A stretch of DNA of 64,000 nt from NCBI RefSeq assembly GCF_007994075.1, contig NZ_VIWU01000001.1:6200001-6264000 (forward strand), in the 5' to 3' direction. Both the position numbers and the translations under genes were made by a program. Origin of the DNA: Pseudonocardia hierapolitana. Its GTDB lineage: Bacteria; Actinomycetota; Actinomycetes; Mycobacteriales; Pseudonocardiaceae. Position 1 is the first letter of the stretch. Each line of letters opens with the position of its first letter. Shown here piece after piece: positions 1 through 9,760 of the stretch. Under the pieces are notes generated by a model. It was not told where the DNA came from. It made no database searches and worked only from the letters and a program-made list of their open reading frames with translations.

Positions 1-1
1 G

Positions 2-664
2 GTGTGTCCGGGAATAGACGCAACAATTGCGTGCGACGTGGCCGTACTTGAAAGACTGCTCTCGTACGGCCTCAACTCGCCATTCGAAGTCCTGCCTTTT
101 CCGGTGCATTCGGACTTTACGCGATCGGAAGCGTATGCGGCTAGGAACGCATCGAGAGTGGTTGCCGACAGACCTGTCATTCTGGTCACGATGGGACAGG
201 CTTGTGCTGGTCCAACCTTGGCAGTCGTTTCAGCCCTTGCTGAGGATGATCGAAAAGCCAATATTGTTGTCGTGACAGGTCGAAATCGGAGCCTTGCGCG
301 TCGACTCAGGCGCAGGCACGGCGCCAACCTTGTCATAGTTGGTGCGACTAATGAGATGCCGCGCTTGATGGCGATGAGCGATGTCATTGTTACAAAGGGT
401 GGCTCATCAACAATCATGGAGGCGGTAGCCGTAGGTCTCCCGATCATAGTCGCTTCCGAGGTTGGGATCCAGGAGTCAGGAATCGGGCGGAAGGTCGAGG
501 TGTCGGGCTGGGGCATGTACGAGTCCGATCCGGCAAAGGCGGCACTTGCTGCGCTAGATCTAGCCTGCGATTCATATGCTATGAGGTGCAGGAGAGTAGG
601 ACGGGAGTCCGATCCGTTGAAGATCGTGCGATGCCTCGCAGGGTTCCTGGCCACTGGCACTTGA
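2..664 (+). CDS. C-terminal part of a GT28/MurG-like glycosyltransferase (cut by window edge)
   Basis: About 220 residues are visible and read open to the left edge, so the N-terminal half probably lies outside; the GTG at position 2 is unlikely to be the true start. The visible part resembles the C-terminal nucleotide-sugar-binding domain of GT28 / MGDG-synthase-type enzymes: a linker ending PFPVH, a first strand VILVTMGQ followed by a glycine-containing turn, a strand LVIVGATNEMPRLMAMSDV, and the donor-binding segment TKGGSSTIMEAVAVGLPIIV. Such enzymes move a sugar from a nucleotide sugar to a lipid or polyketide acceptor at the inner membrane face. G+C is visibly lower than in the core genes. 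Acceptor and donor cannot be judged. Family assignment is fairly secure, specific function is not. Confidence 0.7.
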   Translation: MCPGIDATIACDVAVLERLLSYGLNSPFEVLPFPVHSDFTRSEAYAARNASRVVADRPVILVTMGQACAGPTLAVVSALAEDDRKANIVVVTGRNRSLARRLRRRHGANLVIVGATNEMPRLMAMSDVIVTKGGSSTIMEAVAVGLPIIVASEVGIQESGIGRKVEVSGWGMYESDPAKAALAALDLACDSYAMRCRRVGRESDPLKIVRCLAGFLATGT

Positions 665-881
665 TCACGAGGTTGCCGTGCAGGTGGAAGGGCTGCATGT
701 GCGGCTCGGGGCCAACCTCGCCGTGCCGATCGAGACGTCAAGCTACGTCGTGCTCGACGCATGTCGATGTCCGGGCGGGCTCGCGCTGGGTCTTCCTCGG
801 CGGCAACACCCAGCCAAAGCGGCTACAGGCCTGCGGCGGATCCGGCCCAGCTTCCTGAACCGAAGGTAGCACTCGAAAAAG
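665..881. other. Intergenic gap, no supported gene
   Basis: A 217-base gap between the glycosyltransferase end and the convergent ApeA-like gene. A 63-codon frame from 678 is open, but its translation has no recognisable domain and no clear ribosome binding site, so it is not called. Confidence 0.4.
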
Positions 882-2342
882 CTAGGCGCTGATGCCAAAG
901 ACCTTCGGAACGTACTTGCTGGCTTCCTCCCGAACCCACTGGAATGACTGGTGATGATTTGCCAACGCCGTCAGTTTCGAGGTGCTGAGGCCAATCTCCT
1001 GCAGTAGCGACAGCGTAATCATTGCTGATGTCAGTTCGGCAAGTGCGTACATCACTGGGCCGGTGGGTGGGTCGTCAGAAGGATCGACGTCGAAGCGATG
1101 TACCAGGACATTTCGGGCCTCTGTGGCTGCCCTCGCCCAGCGGTTCGCCTTGGGTATGAACGGGTGGACAACTTCCGGACCCAGCCGGTCGACGAGTTCC
1201 ATGAGCCGTTGCTTGAGACTCGGCTCGTTCCAGAGCCGGCTCGTGAGCCATTGCCGGTGTTCAGGCGCCACGGCCTTCACGAGGGCCGCCTGCATTGCGT
1301 CGAACTGCTCGTGAGACACGTACGTCTGGTCAGGCAATAGACGCCGGTGGAGGCCTTCAGCTGCTGCAACGGCCGTGATCAACCGGTTCTCCATGAAGGA
1401 TCGCGCCATGTAGCGCTGGCCAAGAAGCATCCCGATCACGGGCCCGAGGCGATCTACCATCTCGAACCAGGTCGGCAGAAGATCAGCGAACGAGATGTCC
1501 TTCAGGGTGAAGAGCGCCTGATGGTCGGCCACAGCCTTGCTGTCCGGCTTCGCTCGGTAGAGCGGTGCGAAGTAGGCCTCAACCTTGACGGGATGCCCCT
1601 GTGGCGCCTCGGCGTCTGGCGGGCTTTGCTGCGGTGGGTCCGTCCGGATCAAGGTGATGTCGTGCAATCCGCACGGAGTGTCCGCAGCCAGGGTCAGGAG
1701 GTCCTGAAGCGGTTTGGTCCACTGATCGATCAGTGTCCATGCACTTCGGGGCTCGGGGACGGTAACCGCCAGGTCTGCTCGCTCGGCGAGCGACTCGACT
1801 GTTCGGTCAGCGTGGGCAGCTTCGTTCGTCACGCCGCGCAGTCGGAGCTGGATCGAGGCGTCTCCGACGTGCGCCGTGAGAGCTTCGGCAGGCTTCCAGC
1901 TGACCGTGACCGAGCTCGAGCGGTCATTGACCTGCTCGAAGGCTCGCACGAGGCCGGACTGGTTGGACCACGGGAGGAGGTGGTCGATCCCCATAACGAT
2001 CTTGTCGAAGAACTCCTCATCGGCCTCGTCCAGCCAGATGCCGCCAACCAGCATGAGCCGGGCATGCAGGGTCTGCCGCCAACCGTCAGTCACGCCGAGC
2101 TTGTTTCGAAACTGGACTTGACGGCAGTCCAGAAGCGTCACGGCCGTGCCGTCACAAGCACCCCGGATGAGCGGAGCTGACACCACGGGCTCCACGGGGA
2201 GGGAGTCGGGTGCGGACTCGTTCCTGAAGGCGCCAAGGAGCCGTAGGCTCGGGTCGGTGCCGTCATACGTCAGGATCCCGGCGATCTTGGTGTCTTCTCG
2301 CCCTGGGAGCCACCAATATCCCTCTAATGTGCGGTCACGCAT
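882..2342 (-). CDS. ApeA-like HEPN-domain antiphage RNase
   Basis: 486 residues. The N-terminus (about 1-45) has the pattern GYWWLPG, then IAGILTYDG and LRLLGAF, matching the ApeA N-terminal domain, a beta-rich module found only with ApeA-type HEPN proteins. The C-terminal helical region contains the HEPN catalytic motif R-N-x3-H: RNVLVH at residues 410-415. HEPN RNases of this family cut RNA after phage infection and cause abortive infection (ApeA is one of the known single-gene defence systems); that is family knowledge, not shown here. The ATG start overlaps the stop of the upstream SLATT-type frame in the arrangement ATGCGTGA, so the two were probably translated together. All expected parts are present, so the gene looks intact. 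Family confidence is good; activity is inferred. Confidence 0.8.
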   Translation of the reverse strand: MRDRTLEGYWWLPGREDTKIAGILTYDGTDPSLRLLGAFRNESAPDSLPVEPVVSAPLIRGACDGTAVTLLDCRQVQFRNKLGVTDGWRQTLHARLMLVGGIWLDEADEEFFDKIVMGIDHLLPWSNQSGLVRAFEQVNDRSSSVTVSWKPAEALTAHVGDASIQLRLRGVTNEAAHADRTVESLAERADLAVTVPEPRSAWTLIDQWTKPLQDLLTLAADTPCGLHDITLIRTDPPQQSPPDAEAPQGHPVKVEAYFAPLYRAKPDSKAVADHQALFTLKDISFADLLPTWFEMVDRLGPVIGMLLGQRYMARSFMENRLITAVAAAEGLHRRLLPDQTYVSHEQFDAMQAALVKAVAPEHRQWLTSRLWNEPSLKQRLMELVDRLGPEVVHPFIPKANRWARAATEARNVLVHRFDVDPSDDPPTGPVMYALAELTSAMITLSLLQEIGLSTSKLTALANHHQSFQWVREEASKYVPKVFGISA

Positions 2343-2910
2343 CGGAACGACTCCCGGGCCTCGTGGGGATCACGCGCGAGATGATGGCAGGCCGGTTGCT
2401 CGCGACGGGCAGCCCCTCAGCGCTTCCCCGCAGAGCGATCGCGGTGAGGGCATGATCGTTCAAGGTAAACGACCGCCGCCGTGTCGGGAGCCTGCCCGTC
2501 GAGGCCGGCCTGGTAGTAGTCGAGGCGGCGGGCCAAGATCTCCAGATCGCGGACGGTCGCGGTTCGCAAGACCCATAGGCCCCGGTGGGAAAAGAAGGCC
2601 TCCGCCGCGGCGAGGACGGTGATGATCGCGCCCAGCGCGAGCGCGACGTCGGCGAGACGGTCCTGTGCAGCACCGCCGACGCGTAGGCGAGCAACACCGT
2701 GATCGTCGCAGACAGCGTGACGGTGGCCATCTGCAGTGGAGGCGGCAGGACCAGCCGGCCAACCCGACGAAGGAAACACCGAACCCCCCGCCTAGCACGT
2801 TGCCTGCGGGCAGCGATGGGCGACGCCACACCCTGCTCGCCCAGGAGCCGCCAAGGGCGCCGGCGACCCACCCGCTCCCCCGGTCGAGCGATGCCAGCCA
2901 CTACCAGCAC
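2335..2910 (-). pseudogene. Frameshifted SLATT-type two-TM effector, coupled to the ApeA-like gene
   Basis: No single frame gives a full protein, but three pieces join in order. A first hydrophobic segment (ATVTLSATITVLLAYASAVL) lies in the frame starting at 2910. The second (DVALALGAIITVLAAAEAFF), followed by SHRGLWVLRT and LEILARRLDYYQAGLDG, lies in a neighbouring frame. The tail NDHALTAIALRG then returns to the first frame and stops at 2335. Two transmembrane segments followed by a W-containing helical stretch are typical of SLATT domains, predicted membrane-perturbing effectors of bacterial conflict systems. The shifts fall near 2650-2672 and 2455-2466 and cancel each other. The stop TGA (2337-2335) sits inside the ApeA start (ATGCGTGA). 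This could be real decay or two sequencing errors. SLATT assignment is moderately sure. Confidence 0.5.
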
Positions 2911-3140
2911 GTCGTCGTCCGGCTACTACACGAACTCGCTAGGCTATGACGCTCGGTAACGCCATGGGTGCCCTCCGCGAGTCCCGCGATGAGCAGCTCT
3001 ACCTCCCGGTCGGTTCCAGCGGGGCCGAGCGTTGCCGCTGCCACCGCTAGCTCGCATCCCTAACCTCGAAATGGTGAAATGATGCCGGAAGTGCTTTATC
3101 AAGACAGTCGGCTTTTCGATGTCGCCGTGGGGAGATAGTC

Positions 3141-3494
3141 ATGTCCTTGGAGGATTGCATAGTTGCTGCCCTGATTGCTGGAGGCATCACTGTCGGTCTC
3201 ATCGTCGTTGCGGCGATAGTCGTGGTTCTGGTTACTGGAACAGGCGGAACCGGGGCAGGGTTCGCAGCGGCTGTTGCCGCCGTACTTGCATCGTGGTGGG
3301 TGCCAATTTTAACATCCGTGCTGTTCGCCATGGGGATGGCCTTCACGCTCTGTATCGGGGGAGAGGTGGGGGCCAGTGACCCCGTTGGTGATGGCGCCAC
3401 GATCGGTGTGGGAGCTGGAGTCATCATTTCATCGGCAATCATTACCGGTCAGTTCATAATCCTCCGCAGGCTGCGGCGGGCCGGAGATCGCTGA
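3141..3494 (+). CDS. Small multi-pass membrane protein, unknown function
   Basis: 117 residues. Starts at ATG with a good ribosome binding site (GGGGAG about 8 bases upstream). Three hydrophobic stretches are visible: about 8-30 (IVAALIAGGITVGLIVVAAIVVVL), about 42-68 and about 85-108, separated by glycine-rich loops, and a basic tail ending LRRLRRAGDR. No family is recognised. Its position between the ApeA/SLATT pair and other accessory genes suggests it belongs to the same island, but no role can be given. Confidence 0.5.
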   Translation: MSLEDCIVAALIAGGITVGLIVVAAIVVVLVTGTGGTGAGFAAAVAAVLASWWVPILTSVLFAMGMAFTLCIGGEVGASDPVGDGATIGVGAGVIISSAIITGQFIILRRLRRAGDR

Positions 3495-3714
3495 TAGCCT
3501 GACGGCGATTGGCCGTCAGTTTCCGGCGTGGGACAGAGCGCTGCGCAACTCCCGCTAGTTGACATCTGATAAGCAACGGGCAGCACCCGCAGCCCTTGCC
3601 GCTCGGCGCCCAGCTGTCCACGCCGCCGGCTAGCGGTCAGTCGAGGCGCTGCGGGCAGCGCGGTGGCGGTGCGCCCGGCCCGCCATCACTCCGAAGACCC
3701 GCGGAAAGGCGCAC
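3495..3714. other. Intergenic gap, nothing recognised
   Basis: 220 bases between two accessory genes. I see no convincing open frame, promoter or hairpin here. Confidence 0.4.
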
Positions 3715-4254
3715 GTGGACGGGATGGCTATCGCGACTACAGCTATAGCGGTGCTCGGGACCTTGCTCGGTTCGTTCCTGACGTACCAGTTTCAGTGGCG
3801 CAGCATTGAGCGCACTCAGGCCTTTACTCGCGCAGAACGCCTGCGGCAAGAGCGCCTGGATGCCTACAGCGCGTTCGCTGGCGTGGCTATCCAGTACCGG
3901 CTTGCTTTGATGGACCGATGGCACCGCCGTACCGAGGACCCGGACGGCGAGGAGCACAGACTTGCCCGGTTCGAGTCCTACCGGCTGCGTACGAGCCTCA
4001 TCGAGGCGCTGTTCCGCGTCCAGCTTGTTGCCGACGACCAGCGCGTTCGCCTGGCCGCCGATCAGGTCGTCGACGAGCTGCGTGTGATCCACAAGGCTGC
4101 TACTCGTGAGGAGATGGACGCGCGCAGCGAGGCAGCTAGGAAAGCGGTCGATCAGTTCGTGGAAACCGGCGCGGTCGAGCGAAGGGCAGTAGACGCACGA
4201 GTTCTTGCGCCTGGCCGCCCGCCGCGGCGGTTTGGATCAAGCTCTACAGAGTGA
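3715..4254 (+). CDS. Membrane-anchored coiled-coil protein, unknown
   Basis: 179 residues. The GTG start at 3715 has GGAAAGG 6 bases upstream; an ATG at 3724 is a possible alternative. One transmembrane segment at about residues 4-24 (IATTAIAVLGTLLGSFLTY) is followed by a charged, helix-rich region (RTQAFTRAERLRQERLDAYSAF) that should stay in the cytoplasm. This architecture, a short N-terminal anchor then a helical bundle, is frequent among uncharacterised actinobacterial accessory proteins. No catalytic motif is visible. The basic C-terminal end (RPPRRFGSSSTE) lacks clear structure. Confidence 0.5.
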   Translation: MDGMAIATTAIAVLGTLLGSFLTYQFQWRSIERTQAFTRAERLRQERLDAYSAFAGVAIQYRLALMDRWHRRTEDPDGEEHRLARFESYRLRTSLIEALFRVQLVADDQRVRLAADQVVDELRVIHKAATREEMDARSEAARKAVDQFVETGAVERRAVDARVLAPGRPPRRFGSSSTE

Positions 4255-4938
4255 ACAGAATCCGGAGGGCTCAGTCCAGGTCTCATCCTGTCTCCTCGAG
4301 TTCCAGAAGCGACTCGTTCGCGAAGGCTTCCGCGCTGAGGGCACGTCGGTTGCGTACCTGGCGAGTTCTCGCTGGTCGACTACTACTTCACCGATGCTCA
4401 CGAGACCGGCGACGTCAACGTCCTACGCCAGGTCGTCGTGTTCCGGCTCAAGCGAAGCGAGCCGGTTCCTGTAGACCTGCCGTCGCTCCCCGTCCCACCG
4501 CCATCCACGCACACCGTGACGAATGTGCCCATCGAGGAGAGGCACACGGAGCGGGCACACGTCACGCCGACCCGCGAGCCGTACGAGGCCGAGCGCCGTG
4601 AGGCGGAGCTCGTTCACCGGTACCGCCGCGCGCTCGATCTCGACGGCCAAGTTGTGAGCCGACTTCGGGTCGTGCCCGCGGGGGAGTCCGCTCCGATTTA
4701 CAGCGACTTGTGGAACGAGACGACCGGCGAGCTCGTCGAGGCGAAGGGCACCGTCACCCGCGATGCCCTTCGTATGGCCGTCGGTCAGCTCCTCGACTAC
4801 GGACGGTTTGTCGACAGCAAGCGCTACGCCGTGCTCGTACCGACGCGCCCTCGGGACGATCTTCTGGCGTTCCTCGCCGCCGCTGGGGTCACCGCCATCT
4901 ACTCTGACGGAGCCAGATGCACCCGGGCCGAGCCCTAG
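4255..4938 (+). pseudogene. Decayed PD-(D/E)XK-type nuclease (C-terminal part intact)
   Basis: The 3' part reads as good protein from about 4338 to 4938: GEFSLVDYYFTDAHE, VLRQVVVFRL, then SDLWNETTGELVEAKGTVTR and ALRMAVGQLLDYGRF. D...E-x-K (ELVEAKG) fits the core of a PD-(D/E)XK restriction-type nuclease, with VLVPTRPRDDLLAFL after it, as in actinobacterial restriction-like proteins. Upstream the same frame stops at about 4335, while a different frame carries LLEFQKRLVREGF and TSVAYLASSRWS. No full-length N-terminal domain is present. I interpret this as a truncated, frameshifted gene. A short product from GTG 4438 (166 residues) remains possible and would keep the ExK motif. Functional status is uncertain. 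Confidence 0.5.
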
Positions 4939-5524
4939 GAGCTGGCCGGGCCCACGCTGTCACCAACCACAACCAGCGACTCCCCGGCGAGCCCAACCGA
5001 GCCTGGAGCGATGGCATGGGGTGACAGTCCCAAGATCAGATCCCACGTTTACCTACCGGGAACGCCAGGACCAGCACGGAACGTCTGGAAGCCGCCGCAG
5101 GTGCCCCCGCAGCTCAGCGGCACTGTCCGGCAACACGGGGTGCTGTTCCGAGACACGATCTTGGAATCTCTAGTTCGCAGGCCGCGTCCGAACCTGTCTG
5201 ACCCCGGTCGACGGGAGGCATCGCCGCCGGGCAGGGGGCAGCTGCCAGCGGATGACCCAAGCGGATGTCAGCCCACACTGGCTGATCCAGTGGTGGAGGC
5301 GGCGCAGCGGTTGTGGATGACCACGGCCTATACGGCACAGCTTCCCCTTCCACCCGCGATGTGGCGGGGGGCGCGGTCTCGTTGGGGATCGAACGCGCCC
5401 GTACCTCGTCGGCGACGACCACTACGACGTGCCACCCGTGAGGCCGCGATGCGTCGCGGCATGCCCTTGGCGTCGCCCCCGAGCGTGCCAAGGCGCCGCT
5501 CCTGCCAACTGTCGCGGAGGTCGC
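4939..5524. other. 586-base gap with no supported gene
   Basis: Several frames are open on both strands, but none has a recognisable domain or a convincing ribosome binding site. It probably holds decayed coding sequence of the island next to the recombinase. Confidence 0.4.
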
Positions 5525-6442
5525 TTAAAGATCACCCAGGTTCAGCCGGCGGGACTCCTCCGCGGCTCGCTCGGCTGCGGTGGCGCGGGTGTAGCGGTCC
5601 AGCATGTCGCGCCGGGTCCAGCCCGCGACCGCCATCAAACCGCCTTCTGATCCCTCGGCCGACAGCCACCGCTGAGCGGCGGTGTGCCGGGTGACGTGCG
5701 GGTGGAAGTTCGGGATACCTGCCAGCTCGGCGCGGTACTTGAGGGTGCGGTAGAGCCCGTCATACGACAGGGTCTTGCCCCGGTCGCCCAGCCACAGCGG
5801 CGGATCTGCCGCGAGGCGGTGGCTGCGCCGGACCCGCATGTAGCGGTCTATCGCGCGGCCGGTCTGCGGGCCGAAGGGCACCGGGCGGCCCTTGCCTCCC
5901 TTGCCGCGGCGGACGACGGCGATCCCACGGACGATGTCCACGTCTGCGGTGGTCATCGCGACCACCTCGCCTGCCCGCACGATGGCCTCCAGCATGAACC
6001 GCACGAGGGCTTCGTCACGGCGATCCCGGAAGTCCGTCCCGCTGCACGCCTTCACCAGCGCCCGGATCTGATCCTCGGACAGCCGTTCGACGACCTTCTG
6101 GTCGAGCTTGGGCGGCTTGAGCCCTAACAGGTCGTCGTAGTCGATCTCGCCCTCGTCAGCGCACCAGGCGGAGAACCGACGCACTGCGAGCTGTCGTGCC
6201 CGCGCGGTAGCCGCCTCCACGCCGCGGTCGAGGATCGCCGCCACGAACTCGTTCACACTGGCCCGGTCGAGCACCGCGGGCCGGTCTTGCTGGGCGCACC
6301 AGGCAAGGAACTGGCGCACGCCGGTGGTGTAGTTGTCCACCGTCTCGGGGCTCTTGCGCTCGGCGCGTAGATGCACCGTCCACGAGTCGAGCAGGACGCT
6401 CAGATCGGGTAGCGGCCGAGAGCGAGGCCGAGCGCGGGACAT
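5525..6442 (-). CDS. Tyrosine recombinase / integrase (XerC/D type)
   Basis: 305 residues from the ATG at 6442. A longer frame from 6499 would run through the sigA terminator hairpin, so I prefer the internal start. N-terminal SAM-like DNA-binding domain (SPETVDNYTTGVRQFLAWC) at about 30-110, catalytic domain from about 125. Catalytic set visible: R in EAIVRAGEVVAMT, H249-xx-R252 (HVTRHT), W275 where many members have H, and nucleophile Y284 (DRYTR). It cuts and rejoins DNA for integration, excision or dimer resolution. It is the last gene before the conserved core and is read away from sigA, fitting the integrase of an element inserted beside sigA. No tRNA or duplicated att site was recognised. 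Confidence 0.85.
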   Translation of the reverse strand: MSRARPRSRPLPDLSVLLDSWTVHLRAERKSPETVDNYTTGVRQFLAWCAQQDRPAVLDRASVNEFVAAILDRGVEAATARARQLAVRRFSAWCADEGEIDYDDLLGLKPPKLDQKVVERLSEDQIRALVKACSGTDFRDRRDEALVRFMLEAIVRAGEVVAMTTADVDIVRGIAVVRRGKGGKGRPVPFGPQTGRAIDRYMRVRRSHRLAADPPLWLGDRGKTLSYDGLYRTLKYRAELAGIPNFHPHVTRHTAAQRWLSAEGSEGGLMAVAGWTRRDMLDRYTRATAAERAAEESRRLNLGDL

Positions 6443-6484
6443 GCCGATATCTTGACTGGGAGCGGCATGCTTGCCTACCACTGA

Positions 6485-6516
6485 GCGGGTGACCAGCATT
6501 TCCGCTGGTCACCCGC
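6485..6516 (-). terminator. sigA terminator hairpin
   Basis: Perfect 13-base inverted repeat: arms GCGGGTGACCAGC (6485-6497) and GCTGGTCACCCGC (6504-6516), 6-base loop. It lies 17 bases past the sigA stop. There is no T-run, as is common in high-GC actinobacteria. Confidence 0.75.
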
Positions 6517-6533
6517 CCGAGGTTAGATCAGTC

Positions 6534-7943
<1,410 letters not shown>

Positions 7944-8082
7944 TAGGCCCTCTCGCTGCGTGCGCTCTATGGTGCGCCGGGAGACGTCGAGCTCCGGCTG
8001 CTGGACGAGATGTTGTGCGATACCTCGACGGATGGCGTTCAAAGTGAGTTCTTGAGGCCATCCCGCATCGGGGTACTGCTCC

Positions 8083-8088
8083 ATTGTA
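8083..8088 (-). promoter_or_regulatory. Candidate -10 element for sigA
   Basis: On the minus strand this reads TACAAT, one base from the TATAAT consensus, about 140 bases before the chosen sigA start. No strong -35 is seen at 17 bases. An ATG overlapping the hexamer (8084) would give a longer SigA, but it would be untranscribed if this is the -10. Confidence 0.35.
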
Positions 8089-8175
8089 ACTGCGCGTGCT
8101 CCAGGCGTCCGAAGCTGAGCCCAATGGTCGTTCCGCGGGCCCGGTGCACGCGCTCGCGCGGTGCGATGTGGTCGG

Positions 8176-9084
8176 ATGGTCACCGTGAACGAGGCCCGTC
8201 CCACCGCTCCGACCACTCCCGCTCGCCCGGCCGCGCTCGCCGGCGACGAGCCCGCCGACCTGCGCCGCATCGCCGAGGACATCGTGACGGAGGCCGCCGC
8301 GCACCTCGGGGAGCTGCCCCGCCCGTGGGACGAGCGCGATGATGCGGGCGTCGCCACCGCCGGGGTCGCGACGAAGAGCACCCCGACCGACGTCGTCACC
8401 GCCTCCGACCACGCCGTGGAATCCCTCATCCGCGAGCGGCTCGGCGCGCTGCGGCCCGGCGACGTCGTCGTGGGGGAGGAGCACGGGAGCACGGCGGGGG
8501 AGTCCCGCACCGTCTGGCTGGTGGATCCGATCGACGGCACGGTGAACTTCCTGTACGGCATGCCCTGGTACGCGATCTCGGTGGCCGCCGTCCGGGACGG
8601 CGTATCGGTGGCCGGTGCCGTCATCGAGCCGGCATCGGGACGGCTCTGGAGCGCCGCCGCGGGCGCGGGCGCCACCTGCGACGGACGGCCGCTGCGCGTG
8701 TCGGGCGCCACCGACATGTCACTGTCGCTGCTCGCCACCGGCTTCTCCTACCGCCCGGAGCGCCGCGAGCGGCAGGTGCGCATGATCGGCGCCATGCTGC
8801 CGCACGTGCGGGACGTGCGGCGCGCCGGTGCGGCCTCCCTCGACCTGTGCGCGGTCGCCGCGGGCTGGGCCGACGCCTATCTCGAGCACGGCTGCAACTG
8901 GTGGGACTGGGCGGCCGGCGCCCTGATCGCCGAGGAGGCCGGAGCGCTCGTGCGCACGCCTGGCCCGACCGGCAGCGTGCCCCCCGACGACGGGTTGGGC
9001 GCCGACGCGCTCTTCGCCGCCACCCCCGCGATCGCCGAGGAGCTCGCCGCGCTCGCCCGCGAGCACGGCGCCGCCGAGGTCTGA
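8176..9084 (+). CDS. suhB: Inositol monophosphatase family protein (SuhB)
   Basis: About 302 residues from ATG 8176 (a GTG at 8185 is an alternative). Metal-dependent phosphatase fold with the expected motifs in order: [24 protein letters not shown] (motif A, Mg2+ ligands D-x-I-D-G-T), and the C-terminal [15 protein letters not shown] (motif B). It removes phosphate from inositol-1-phosphate or related sugar phosphates, feeding phosphatidylinositol and mycothiol in actinobacteria (established for relatives). An Ala-rich segment before residue 40 is not conserved. It sits divergently from sigA and converges on cei with a 16-base gap, the gene order of the M. tuberculosis Rv2701c-Rv2703 region. 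Confidence 0.9.
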   Translation: MVTVNEARPTAPTTPARPAALAGDEPADLRRIAEDIVTEAAAHLGELPRPWDERDDAGVATAGVATKSTPTDVVTASDHAVESLIRERLGALRPGDVVVGEEHGSTAGESRTVWLVDPIDGTVNFLYGMPWYAISVAAVRDGVSVAGAVIEPASGRLWSAAAGAGATCDGRPLRVSGATDMSLSLLATGFSYRPERRERQVRMIGAMLPHVRDVRRAGAASLDLCAVAAGWADAYLEHGCNWWDWAAGALIAEEAGALVRTPGPTGSVPPDDGLGADALFAATPAIAEELAALAREHGAAEV

Positions 9085-9100
9085 GCCCGTGGGGCGCACC

Positions 9101-9760
9101 TCAGCAGCTGGCGTCGCGCGCCTCCTGGACGAGCTCCGGGTCCACGGCGGTCGGGGCGGGCGCGGCCTCGGCGGCGTTCGGGTCCGCGTTGGCGGCGCCG
9201 TCGGTCCCGCCACCGGGCTCGGTGAGCTGGTCGAGCGCGTCGCGCGCCTCCCGGCCCGGGTTGAAGTCGCCGAAGCCGGTGCCCACCGAGATGTCCACCC
9301 CGGCGTCCGGGCGCCCGTCGCGCACGAGCTCGGCGCAGGGCATCACGAGCGTGAGCGTGCTGGCCGCGGCTTCGCCTGCCGCACCGAAGCGCAGCTGGCC
9401 GTAGCACTCCATGTTCCCGTCCGGGAACAGCGGGTCGTTGCCCGTCCCCTTCACCGAGAACCCGAGGTCGCCCAGCTGCGCTGCCACCAGGCTGGCCTGC
9501 CCGCGCTGCCCGCCCGCGTTGAGCACGTTCACCTCCACGCCGCCCGGCGGGATCGGCGCCACCTGGTCCAGCGCCCCGGTGGGCAGCACCTCGCCTGCGG
9601 GCGGGTTGGGCACCGGGCACGACGTCGCGCTCGCCGCGCCGCCCGCGTTGACGAGCACGACGCTCCACGTGAAGATCGCCAGCGCGGCCAGCACGCCGAC
9701 CACGACGAGCACGGGCCCTCGCCTGCGGCGCTGGTAGGGGCGGGTACGGGCAGCGGTCAT
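9101..9760 (-). CDS. cei: Envelope integrity protein Cei (LytR C-terminal domain)
   Basis: 219 residues from ATG 9760. A basic cytoplasmic start (RPYQRRRRG), one transmembrane segment at about 15-40 (VLVVVGVLAALAIFTWSVVLV), then an extracellular LytR_C domain with VEVNVLNAGGQRGQASLVA and GNMECYGQLRFG; cysteines around C48, C129 and C154 could form disulfides. The family is known as Cei in mycobacteria, where it supports cell-envelope integrity. The start overlaps the stop of the phosphotransferase gene (ATGA), so the two are co-translated. The acidic, Ala/Pro-rich tail ends DASC. Confidence 0.85.
   Translation of the reverse strand: MTAARTRPYQRRRRGPVLVVVGVLAALAIFTWSVVLVNAGGAASATSCPVPNPPAGEVLPTGALDQVAPIPPGGVEVNVLNAGGQRGQASLVAAQLGDLGFSVKGTGNDPLFPDGNMECYGQLRFGAAGEAAASTLTLVMPCAELVRDGRPDAGVDISVGTGFGDFNPGREARDALDQLTEPGGGTDGAANADPNAAEAAPAPTAVDPELVQEARDASC

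Noticed and set aside
3047..3442. Minus-strand frame of 131 codons
   Set aside because: Opposite the small membrane protein, which has a ribosome binding site and hydrophobic segments; the minus frame is a Pro/Thr/Ala shadow.
6443..6533. attL-type site or tRNA beside the integrase
   Set aside because: Only the sigA terminator hairpin is seen; no tRNA-like fold and no matching direct repeat in the window.
7944..8084. 47-codon N-terminal extension of SigA from ATG 8084
   Set aside because: The ATG overlaps a TACAAT -10 and has no ribosome binding site nearby; GTG 7943 with GAGAGG fits the family start.
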